NCBI RefSeq assembly: GCF_030272615.1
Contig: NC_081414.1
Span: forward strand, 50,065,136 to 50,129,135
Direction: 5' to 3'
Source: Cryptomeria japonica
Taxonomy: Eukaryota > Streptophyta > Pinopsida > Cupressales > Cupressaceae
Length of the DNA stretch: 64,000 nucleotides
Positions 11,820 through 22,639 of the stretch are shown in pieces; the stretch's first letter is position 1, and the number at the start of each line of letters is the position of its first letter. The position numbers were made by a program, and so were the translations under genes. The notes beneath the pieces were generated by a model. It saw nothing but the letters and a program-made list of their open reading frames with translations. It searched no databases and was not told the DNA's origin.

Positions 11820-14800
11820 AATATGGTGTCCTAAAGGGTCATATGGTGTCTCGTGAACCTTTAGGACACCAGATGATGTTTTTATAAGTCTTATGGTGTC
11901 CTAAGGGGTCATATGGTGTTCTATGAGCCTTTAGGACACCATATGGGGTCATTAGGGGTCGTATGGTGTGTTAAGGGGTCATATGGTATCCTCTGACCCC
12001 TTAGGACACCATGTGACCCCTTAGGTATTGTTAGGGGTCATATTGTGTCCGAGCGGGTCATATGGTGTCGTTGGGCGTTGCATGGTGTGCTAAGGGGTCA
12101 TATTGTGACCTAAGGGGTCACAAGACATCGTATGACCCCTTAGACACCATATGATCCATTAGGTTTTGTTAGGGCTCATAGTATGTCCTAAGAGCTCATA
12201 TGGTGTCGCATGACCCTTTAGGACACCATATGACCCCTTAGGACATCATATGGTGTCGTTATGGGTCTTGTGGTGTCCTAAGGGGTCTTATGGTGTTCTA
12301 TAACCCCTTAGGACACCATATGACCCCTTAGGATATTATATGACCCCTTAGGATACCATACCATACCTTGTGACACCATATGATGTCGCAAGGAGTCGTA
12401 TGGTGTTGTAAGGGGTCATATGGTGTCCTATGAACCTTTAGGACACTATATGACCCATTAGGTGTCATTAGGGGTCTTATTATGTCCTGATGGGTCATAT
12501 GGTGTCATATGACCCCTTAGGACACCATATGCTTGGGAGACTATATGGTGCTATGGGTCGTATGGTGTCCTATGACACCTTAGGACACCATATGACGCCT
12601 TAGGATACCATTTGGTGTTATTATGTGTCGTATGGTGTCTTATGACCCCTTAGGTGTCATTAGGGTTTATTTTATGTCCTAAGGGGTCGAATTGTGTCCT
12701 AAGGGGTCATACGGTGTCCTATGACCCCTTAGGACACTATATGACGTCGTTAGGGGTCATATTATGTCCTAAGGGGTCATATTGTGTCTTATGACCCCTT
12801 AAGACACCACATGGTGTCGTTATGGGTCGTATGGTGTTCTAAGGGGTCATATGGTGTTCTAAGACCCCTTACGACACTATTTTTATATTGTTATGGGTCG
12901 TATGGTCTCCTAAGGGGTCATATGGTGTCCTATGACCCCTTAGGACACCATATGGTTTCATTATGTGTCGTATGGTTTCCTAAGGGGTCATATGGTGTTT
13001 TATGACCCCTTAGGAGACCATATGGTTTCATTAAGGGTCGTATGGTGTGCTAAGGGGTCATATGGTGTCCTATGACCCTTTATAACACCATATGACCCCT
13101 TAGGTATCGTTAGGCATCATTTTGTTTCGTTAGGGGTCATATGATGTCCTATGACCCCTTAGGACACAATATGACCCCTTAGGTGTTGTTAGGGGTCATA
13201 TTGTGTCCTAACGGGTCATATAGTGTCCTACGACCCCTTAGGACACCATATGGCATCGTTTGGGATTGTATGGTGTGGTAAGGGGTCATATTGTGTCCTA
13301 AAGATTCCTAAGACATCATATAACCTCTTAGGACACCATATGACCCCTTAGATATCGTTAGGGGTCATATTGTGTCCTAAGGAGTCATATGGTGTCTCAT
13401 GACACCATGACCCATTAGGACACCATATCGTGTCGTTATGGGTCTTCTTGTGTTCTAAGGGGTCATATGGTGTTCTAAGGGGTCACATGGTTTAATATGA
13501 CCCCTTAGGATACCATGCGATACCTTAGGACACCATATGGTGTCGTAAAGGGTCGTATGGTGTTCTAATGGGTCATATGGTGTTCTATGGGGTCATATGG
13601 TTTTGTATGACCCCTTAGGACACTATATAATGTCATTAGGGGTCATATTATGTCCTAAGGGGTCATATTGTGTCTTATGACCCCTTAGGACACCACATGG
13701 TATCGTTATGGATCGTATGGTGTTCTAAGGGGTCATATGGTGTTCTATGACCCTCTAGGACATCATATTATGTTTTTATGGGTCGTATGGTCTCCTAAGG
13801 GGTCATATAGTGTCCTATGACCCCTTAGGACACCATATGGTGTCATTATGTGTCGTATGGTGTCCTAAGGGGTCGTATGGTGTTATATGACCCCTTAGGA
13901 CACCATATGGTGTTGTTAGGGGTCGTATGGAGTGCTAAGGGGTCATATGGTGTCCTATGACCCCTTAGCACACAATATGACCCCTTAGTACACCATACAG
14001 TGTCCTTAGGGGTCATATGGTGTCCTATGGCCCCTTAGGACATAATATGACCCCTTAAGTGTTGCTAGGGGTCATATTATGTCCTAACGGGTTATATGGT
14101 GTCCTACAACCCCTTAGGACACCATATGGTGTCGTTATGGGTTGTATGGTGTGCTAAGGGGTCATATTGATTTCTAAAGGTTCCTAGGACATCATATAAC
14201 CCCTTAGGACACCATATGACCCATTAGGTATCATTAGGGGTCATATTGTGTCCTAAGAAGTCATATGGTGTCTCATGACACCATATGACCCCTTAGGACA
14301 CCATATCGTGTGGTTATGGATCTTCTTGTGTTCTAAGGGGTCATATGGTGTTATATGACCCGTTAGGATACCATATGACCCCTTAGGAAACCTTATGGTG
14401 TCGTAAAGGGTGGTATGGTGTCGCAAGGGGTCGTATGGTGTCCTAAGGGGTCATATGGTGTCATATGACCCCTTAGGACACTATATGACGTTGTTAGGGG
14501 TCGTATTACGTCCTAAGGGGTAATATTGTGTATTATGACCCCTTAAGACACCACATGGTGTCGTTATGGGTCGTATGGTGTTCTAAGGGGTCATAGGACA
14601 CCATATGACCCCTTAGGACACCATATGATCCCTTAGGACACCATACGACCCCTTAAGACACCATATGACCCCTTAGGACACCATACGACACCTTAAGACA
14701 CCATATGACCCCTTAGGACACTATATGACGTTGTTAGGGGTCATATTATGTCCTAAGGGGTAATATTGTGTCTTATGACCCCTTAAGACACCACATGGTG

Positions 14801-17492
14801 TCGTTATGGGTCGTATGGTGTTCTAAGGGGTCATATGGTGTTCTATTACCCTCTAAGACACCATATTATGTTGTTATGGGTTTTATAGTCCTCTAAGGGG
14901 TCATATGGTGTCTTATGACCCCTTAGGACACCATATAGTGTCATTGTGCATCGTATGGTGTCCTAAGGGGTCATATGGTGTTATATGACCCCTTAGGACA
15001 CTATATAACTCCTTAGGACACCATATGGTGTCATTAGGGGTCATATGGTGTGCTAAGGGGTCAAATGGTGTCCTATGACCCCTTAAGACACCACATGGTG
15101 TCATTATGGGTCGTATGGTGTTCTAAGGGGTCATATGGTGTTCTATAACCCTCTAAGACACCATATTATGTTGTTATGGGTTGTATGGTACTCTAAGGGG
15201 TCACATGGTGTTGTATGGCCCCTTAGGATGCATATAGTGTCATTATGCATCATATGGTGTCCTAAGGGGTCATATGGTGTTCTATGACCCCTTAGAACAT
15301 CATATGACCCCTTAGGTATCATTAGGTGTCATTTTGTGTCATTAGGGGTCATATGGTGTCCCATGACCCCTCAGGACACAATATGACCCCTTAAGACACC
15401 ATATAGTGTCGTTAGGGGTCATATGGTGTCCTATGACCCCTTACGACACAATATGACCCCTTAGGTGTTGTTAGGGGTCATATTGTGTCCTAACGGGTCA
15501 TATGGTGTCCTACGACCCCTTAGGACACCATATGGTGTCATTAGGGGTTGTATGGTGTGCTAAGGGGTCATATTGTGTCCTAAATGTTCCTAGGACATCA
15601 TATAACCCTTTAGGACACCATATGACCCCTTAGGTATCGTTAGGGATCATATTGTGTCCTGAGGGGTCATATGGTGTCTCCTGACACCATATGACCCCTT
15701 AGGACACCATATCATGTTGTTATGGGTCTTCTTGTGTTATAAGGGGTCATATGGTGTTATATGACCCCTTAGGATACGATATGACCCCTTAGGTGTTGTT
15801 AGGGGTCATATTGTGTCCTAACGGGTTATATGGTGCCCAACGACCCCTTAAGACACCACGTGGTATCATTAGGGGTTGTATGGCATGCTAAGGGGTCATA
15901 TTGTGTCCTAAAGGTTCCTAGGACATCATATAACCCCTTAGGACACCATATGACCCCTTAGGTATCGTTAGGGGTTATATTGTTTTCTAAGGGGTCATAT
16001 GGTGTCTCATGACACCATATGACCCCTTAGGACACCATATCATGTTGTTATGGGTCTTCTCATGTTCTAAGGGGTCATGTGGTGTTATATGACCCCTTAG
16101 GACACCATATGGTGTCGTAAAGGGTGGTATGATATCGTATGGTGTCCTAAGGGGTCATATGGTGTCCTATGACCCATTGGGACACTATATGACGTCGTTA
16201 GGGGTCATATTATGTCCTAAGGGGTAATATTGTGTCTTATGACCCCTTGAGACACTAGATGGCGTCGTTATGGGTCATATGGTGTTCTAAGGGGTCATAT
16301 GGTGTTCTATGACCCTCTAGGACACCATATTATGTTTTTATGGGTCATATGGTCTCCCAAGGGGTCATATGGTGTCCTATGACCCCTTAGGACACCATAT
16401 AGTATTCGTATGCATCGTATGGTGTCCTAAGGGGTCATATGGTGTTGTATGACCCCTTAGGACACCATATGGTGTCATTAGGGGTCGTATGGTGTGCTAA
16501 GGGGTCATATGGTGTCCTATGACCCCTTAGACCACCATATGACCCCTTAGGTATCGTTAGGTATCATTTTGTGTCGTTACAAGTTATATGGTCTCCTATG
16601 AACCCTTAGGACACAATATGACCCCTTAAGACACCATATAGTGTTGTTAGGGGTCATATGATGTCCTATGACCCCTTAGGTGTTGTTAGGGGTTATATTG
16701 TGTCCTAATGGGTCATATGGTGTCCTACGACCCTTTAGGACACCATATGGTGTCATTAGGGGTTGTATGGTGTGCTAAGGGGTCATATTATATCCTAAAG
16801 GTTCCTAGGACATCATATAACCCCTTAGGACACCATATGACCCCTTAGGTATCGTTAGGGGTCATATTGTGTCCTAAGGGGTCATATGGTGTCTCATGAC
16901 ACCATATGACCCCTAAGGACACCATATCATGTCGTTATGGGTCTTTTTGTGTTATAAGGGGTCATATGGTGTTATATGACCCCTTAGGGTGTCGTAAGGG
17001 ATCGTATGGTGTTATAAGGGGTCATATGGTGTCCTATGACCCCTTATGACACTATATGGCCCCGTAGGTGTCCTCATGGGTCATATTGTGTCCTAATTGG
17101 TCATATGACATTCTTTGACCCCTTAAGACACCATATGACCCCTTGGGACACTATATGGTGCTATGGGTCGTATGGTGTCCTAAGGGGTCATATGGTGTCC
17201 AGTGACCCCTTAGGACACCATATGACCCTTCAGGACACCACATTGTGTCATTAGGTGTTGTATGGTGTCCAAAGGGGTCATTTGGAATCTTATGACCCCT
17301 TAGGACACCATATGTTGTCATTAGGGGTCTTATTGTGTCTTAAGGGGTCATATGGTGTTTTATGACCCTTTATGACACCATATGACCCCTTAAGAGACCA
17401 TATGGTGTCGTTAGGGGTTATATTGTGTCCTAAGGGGTCATATGATGTGCTATGACCCCTTGGGACATGATATAACCCCTTAGGAGACCATA
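11820..17492. repeat. 5.7-kb self-complementary satellite array
   Basis: Built from variants of ATGGTGTCCTAAGGGGTCAT and of its reverse complement ATGACCCCTTAGGACACCAT, interspersed through the whole array, so any stretch can pair with many others. A higher-order unit is visible: a 'TTCCTAGGACATCATATAAC' variant recurs at about 13,305, 14,181, 15,587, 15,915 and 16,802, with spacings of 876 and 887 bp for two intervals. Common variants include GTCGTATGG versus GTCATATGG, a CpG-type change. Frames in it translate to repetitive peptides and are not genes. Confidence 0.9.
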
Positions 17493-17494
17493 TA

Positions 17495-18600
17495 TACTAA
17501 TTTTCAAATAAGGAGAGATATAAGGGTGAAGAGAGATGAAGAACTAAAGAGAGGGAAAAGAACTAAAGGACAAGGACATAAATAGAGATATAGATATTAA
17601 GGAGTATGAAGTGAGAGGGAGAAAAACTAAAGGACAAGGATAGATAGAAAGAGGTAGACATATCTAGATATTGAAAAGGAGAGAGAAAGATAGAGATAAA
17701 AATGAAGATAAAGGGAGAGGGAGGTGAATAGATATAGAGAAAGAGAGAGGTAAAGATAAAGATAAATATATGAAGAGACAAAGAAAAATGGACAAAGAGG
17801 GGTAAAGAGAGAGATAAAAAAAGGAAGAGATAGAGAGATATAAAGGAAGAGAAATATCAATAGATAGAGATATATAGATAGTGCAAGAGAGTGAGAAAGA
17901 GAGATAGAGATTATAGATAGGGATAGATAGAGAGGGAGAGAGAAAAAGAGGACGATATAGAGATATATAAAGGCACTATAGAGAAGGATGTGGGGAGAGG
18001 GAGAAATATATATAAAGATGGAGTAAATAAAGAGATAAAAGTAGAGAAAGGGAAAGATACTTCAAGAGGGCGATAGAGGAAGAGACAGAGAAGTAGATTA
18101 ATCATGTATAGAGGAATATATATAAAGATAGATTGATAGGGAAAGAGATGGAGATAGAGATAGACATGGATAGAACGTGATAAAGAGAGTAAGACAAATG
18201 GAGGGAGAGATGGAGTGAATAAGTGAGATTTAGAGATAATGAGATATAAATATACACGAAGATAGATCTGTAGGGATATAGAGAGAGAGGGGACAAGATA
18301 GGGAGAGAAAGGAGGTGATAGAGACAAGTAATATATAAGTATAGGTAGGATAAGGTAAAGGAGGGAGATAAATGGAGAGAAGAGAGATTATTAGAGAGAA
18401 ATATAGAAATAAGGAGTGACAATGATGGAGTGGGAGAGGGAGAGATATTAATAGAAAGATGGAGATATATGCAGAGATGCATGTAACTTGGGAATTTATT
18501 TATCTACATGGAATGAAAAAATAAGTGACATAAGTAGAGAATAAAGAGATATATAAAATATATTATATAAGTATAGATAGACAAATGATAGACAAAGGAG
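17495..18600 (+). repeat. GA-rich degenerate tandem tract, about 1.1 kb
   Basis: Almost pure purine on the plus strand with (AGAGATA)-type units. Long minus-strand frames rich in Ser, Leu and Tyr across 17,563-18,482 come from the CT-rich complement and are not proteins. It mirrors the CT tract at 11,190-11,445. Confidence 0.75.
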
Positions 18601-18639
18601 GTGATAGGAAAAAAAAAATGAGACTTTGTATGCAAAATT

Positions 18640-18850
18640 TGTCAGTATTTAAAGTTTTAAAATTGAAGGACTAACTTCAAATGATTATAATTAATTTTTG
18701 GTCTATAATATAATCAAAATACCTCATCTATTTGATAGTTCTATGGATTACCTTTCCAACGCCTATAAAAAATCAAAATTTCGATAAGAAACACAAAAGT
18801 TATGCCCATTTTACTAAACTATATTTTTTATGTTGAGAAAATCGGATATC
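18640..18850 (-). repeat. Right inverted arm flanking the palindromic satellite
   Basis: Reverse complement of the left arm at 10,835-11,035. Paired blocks include ATTACCTTTCCAACGCC (left GGCGTTGGAAAG-like), AAAGTTATGCCCA (left GGGCATAACTTT) and the outer CGGATATCCGATT region (left ATCCGATTTTT). Confidence 0.7.
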
Positions 18851-18945
18851 CGATTTGAAAAGTATGATATCACAATAGTGACATCACAAATCGGATATTC
18901 GATAATATCGGATATCCGATTTGGTTTGGTATTACCAAACCAAAT
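18839..18945. repeat. Cluster of short palindromes
   Basis: AATCGGATATCCGATT at 18,840-18,855 is a perfect 16-bp palindrome. It recurs as ATCGGATATCCGAT at 18,907-18,920, with a one-base variant at 18,889-18,903. Directly after it, 18,920-18,944 has a 12-bp arm (TTTGGTTTGGTA) with its exact reverse complement after a 1-base gap. All sit at the outer edge of the right arm. Confidence 0.75.
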
Positions 18946-19179
18946 TCAAATTTCGCCCGACCCAAACAAAAAGTCAAAGCGGATTTTGGCGTGTTTGGAA
19001 AGGTTGAAAATGCATTTTTTCTCCATTGCCACTTTTTGGCTCCCCATGATCTTGCACATACCCGTATCTTGATGGAGCACATGGAGCACTTTGATTCCTT
19101 GATGGTATATGTCGCTAGAGGGATTGTTCCCTTGTTCATGTTTGAGATTACTTGTTGCCCCTCGTGCAATATATACAAC

Positions 19180-19190
19180 AAGTGGGAGAA
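19180..19190 (+). other. Polypurine-tract-like site before the 3' LTR
   Basis: AAGTGGGAGAA ends exactly at the 3' LTR start. This is the usual form of the plus-strand priming site in plant LTR elements. Confidence 0.6.
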
Positions 19191-19868
19191 TGTTGAGGAT
19201 TAGGTGTTGTACACCTTGAATATTGTTATATAATCTATTATTTATTTATTATGTGTGTGGTGCTCTCGGGGGTAGCTAGATGGGCGTGCAACACTAGGAG
19301 ATAACATTCTTAGAGCCACTTTATGTGTTGTATTGTAAAATTGAGATATTAAATTGTACTTGTATAATATTGGGTAAAGTAAATTAATAAAGGAAAAACT
19401 TAGTACCCAATATTACATGCGAGTTCAATGGTTTGTAATCCCATGGTATTAGTCACATGGTTTTATGTAATACCACTTGGTGGTTTTGTGGGAGCTTGAT
19501 TATATAAAAGCAACCACAAGGATAGTTGTTTACGGTTAGCAAGCTAGCCAAGTTAGCATTTGTGGAGCTTTCAAGCATGACATGGGATGTGTGGTTACAT
19601 ACTTGTTCACATGTAGTGCTTGTAGAGGGTTTGTGATTTAGATGTGTCAATAGATGTATTGTAATGTTGTGTTGTTGAATATTTGGTGGATGGATGCTTT
19701 TGAAGGCTGGGTTTTTCCCTTGTGAGGGTTTTCCAGGGTATTTCTTGTGTCATCTTCAATTGGTATGTTGTCTATTCTTTTGCATATGGATTTTGAGTAC
19801 TTATTTGCATACATTTCTCGTGTGTGTTATGTGGGAATTATCATTATATGGCTACCTTTTTTCTAATA
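19191..19868 (+). repeat. 3' LTR of the LARD-like element
   Basis: 678 bp, aligned with 5,422-6,104. Starts TGTTGAGGATTAGG and ends CTAATA, where the partner has CTAACA. A 5-bp flank GCTAC follows, matching GCTAT left of the element except for one transition. Confidence 0.82.
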
Positions 19869-19873
19869 GCTAC

Positions 19874-20304
19874 GAGGAACATGACATGGTGATATTCCCT
19901 TTTGTTACGAATGCATCTTATTTAGAGGTTGTTTATACTTGGCCAACTATATGTTTTATATAACTTAGAGCTTTGCACTATTGTTTATTTGAATTAAGTC
20001 ATATTTGAAGATGGATATTGAGATATATACACATTATTTATAATTATGTGAGGAGGAATGAAGGATATGGAAACTAAATCATCGTTAATTTGAGTGTATC
20101 AAGGAAGATGCAAATAATTAAACAAAGGACAAGCACAACAATTAGATTGTGGAGTTAGAAGATCAACTTGAGGTGGCAAGGAATATGTTGTGGAGTTCAA
20201 TTATGTGCATAGGGAGTGAGGATTTTGTGATGGTATTGTTTACCAAAATGTATCTATTGTGACAAGTTTGGAAGTGGTGTTTTCATGATCGGTATTCTAT
20301 GTGT
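19874..20304 (+). other. Internal remnant of the outer LTR element
   Basis: Resumes the outer element after the 14.4-kb insertion. A purine-rich stretch near 20,040-20,200 has no readable domain. Confidence 0.35.
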
Positions 20305-20570
20305 GTAAAAGCCATATGTAGTGGTTAACCATTTGTGTAATATTTTTGTAATCATGTGGTCATTCCCTAGTATGTGAGAAGGTCCTTGTGGAATATTTTA
20401 ATATGCTTGAAAATTTAATAATATGTTGGGGAATTTGTTGCTAGGTTTTTCCCCCTCGTTAAGGAGTTTCCCAAGGTATATCTATTGTTATTTCACAATC
20501 GCTTATGCTTTTATGTGTGTTTTTTTATTATGGGATACATGGCTAGACAATCCCTCTTATGACCCTTTGT
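20305..20570 (+). repeat. Right LTR remnant of the outer LTR element
   Basis: Partner of 4,250-4,530, with shared blocks in the same order including GGTTAACCATTT, GTAATCATGTGGTCAT, AATTTAATAATATG and CATGGCTAGACA. Ends are not clear. Confidence 0.5.
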
Positions 20571-22639
20571 CCATGATTTCATTCTCTAGAGGATGGTTAG
20601 CCCATGCAAGACCAAAACTTAGTGAAAAAATTAGGATTTATAACATGTTGATTTCAAATATTTCATCGTTGTCCACAAACCAAGAGCAAAAGGGAATTAG
20701 AAAAAAAATGAGTAAAAGTCTCTTCTTATAACTGCATATAACATACTTTAAATGACCCTAAAATCCATTATTTTTTATATTATCCAAAGTAAGAGTTATT
20801 ATGACACACAAGCTGCATAAAAAAATCACTCATAGGAGTAAATGGTGTATCCTTAACACCCCTAGGAACCTTGAAAGACAAAAATAACTTCCACAAATGA
20901 GACATGGCAATAATAACTTGCTTTATAATTGATGCAAGAATCAATGAAAATGTACATGACATGCCTTGCTTATAAAGGTGAGGTGGGAGGTAGGATTAGA
21001 TAGGTTGTTGACATGTGTCTTAAACCTATATAATGAGACAACTATCTTAATCAATTATTAAATAACCTAGGTATCTAGAATTAAATAAAAGTCATAAAGA
21101 TAAGATATGATAAGATCTTATCTAGTCAACTAAGGCTTCTAGAAGGACACCTAGGACCTAAGTAAACTAAGTTATGTGAAGTGCCCTACTTGGAATTAGT
21201 TAGGTTCAAGGCCTTAATCATACTAACGTCACTTAGGGCAACCAAGTAGTCCATATTTTACTCCACTAAGTTAAAGCTCTATTCTTGCCATTTTTTGATT
21301 CAAGAGAAGAGTATCTAAGAGAAACTATATATAAAAATTAGTATTAAGGCCCTATGCAAGAATATTTGCATCCTTAATATAACAACAAGTTTGTTCAACA
21401 ATGATAGAGGACAAATATACTTGAGCTTTATGAGGGGCCCCTTCAAGTCAATTTCTAGAATTTCTCATACATACAAATATACTGAAAGGTGGGGGTGAAT
21501 CCGTATATGCCAATCTTCCTTAATTAAACATTAAATACCATTAATAACTTTTCAAACTAATACAGGAGATGTTAAGCACAATATAAGCATGCATCAATAC
21601 AATAGAGCACTAGATTTATGTGGAAACCTGGAAGGGAAAAACATAGTGAGAGTAGTTGCTTGGATCTACTATCCAAATCCAACCTCACAAAGAAAATGGA
21701 GAACTTACGATATTTTCTAGGTACTAACCCACATGAATTACAACTTCAAATGGAGACACCAATCCCCAATCACATTTGTAGGCACCAACCTATAGGAGAC
21801 CCCAATCCCCTAATCCAAGAATTGAGCATCAACTTATGTAACAAGACACCAATATCAATTACAATAAAGTGTATGAAAGATATGTCAGGTAGAACTTCAC
21901 AGTTTAACCTTTAACATCTCCTTGATCTAATCTACTTCAAAACACTCTCATTGTGTACTTGAGTTCTACATACTAGTACTCACACTTATACAAAATGAGT
22001 AGACAACTTGCACAAATGTTGCCACAATTATCTTCTAATCACTTACACACATAGTTGGAATGAATCCAATCACTGTTATATGTGAATACCTACATTGATT
22101 ACATCCTCAAGTCATCCTAGAACTTATTTAGAATATCTGCAAGCTAGACATAAACATTTTTGTTATACCAAACATGTGGCTAGCTCGGTCCTAAAGCCAA
22201 CATGTTTCATTAGGAGTGGGATCATGTTGTGCAATACTCAACACTAACTCAACTAGTCATAAACATACTTCACATGCTTCCTCTAGGTGGTGCACAATGC
22301 AATACTTTGGCACATCCATCAAGAATATAAACATAGTGACCACTTTGTCACTAATAAGTTTTGTATTTGTAAGCTCCACCTTTGAAACTTTGGAATAAAA
22401 AACCTCATTTGTCATTCTATATTACTTCCAAATTATAATCCATAAATCTCAAATGTGCCATAATGCAAAGACAAGCACCATGATTGTGCGATTTGGTGCA
22501 CGTATTGTTTTTGAGCAACATACCTCCAAAACCTACCATGAATGCCTCCAGACAATAGCACATGTGCTAGACAATCATGAACAACTAATATCAGAGCATA
22601 ATGATAACATTAAGAGAGCTATCAAAAATTATTGACTCA
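20571..22639. other. Decayed repeat DNA, no gene seen
   Basis: No domain recognised on either strand. Near 21,610-21,640 the sequence TAGATTTATGTGGAAACC followed by GGAAGGGAAAAAC resembles an inverted LTR block, comparable with 3,505-3,545, so a minus-strand LTR remnant is possible. Several 60-100 codon frames have no recognisable content. Confidence 0.4.

Larger units (their letters stand above)
5422..19868 (+). mobile_element. 14.4-kb non-coding LTR retrotransposon (LARD-like)
   Basis: Two directly repeated LTRs (5,422-6,104 and 19,191-19,868) bound about 13.1 kb with no recognisable gag, protease, reverse transcriptase or integrase. The left LTR begins TGTTG and ends AACA; the right LTR begins TGTTG and ends AATA, one transition from AACA. 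Flanks are GCTAT at 5,417-5,421 and GCTAC at 19,869-19,873, a 5-bp target duplication with one C/T difference. A decayed tRNA-Met primer site follows the left LTR, and a purine-rich AGTGGGAGAA precedes the right LTR. Large non-coding elements like this are known as LARDs and depend on partners for replication proteins. This one is unusual in carrying a 5.7-kb palindromic satellite. The satellite could be a later insertion. Confidence 0.8.

Noticed and set aside
12784-17254. Open frames inside the satellite
   Set aside because: They translate the repeat motif; the same peptide recurs in several frames and both strands.
17563-18482. Long overlapping minus-strand frames rich in Ser, Leu and Tyr
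   Set aside because: They come from the CT-rich complement of a GA tract, where stops are rare by composition.
18830-19203. Overlapping frames on both strands near the right inverted arm
   Set aside because: They cover palindromic and LTR-adjacent non-coding DNA; content is dictated by the palindromes.
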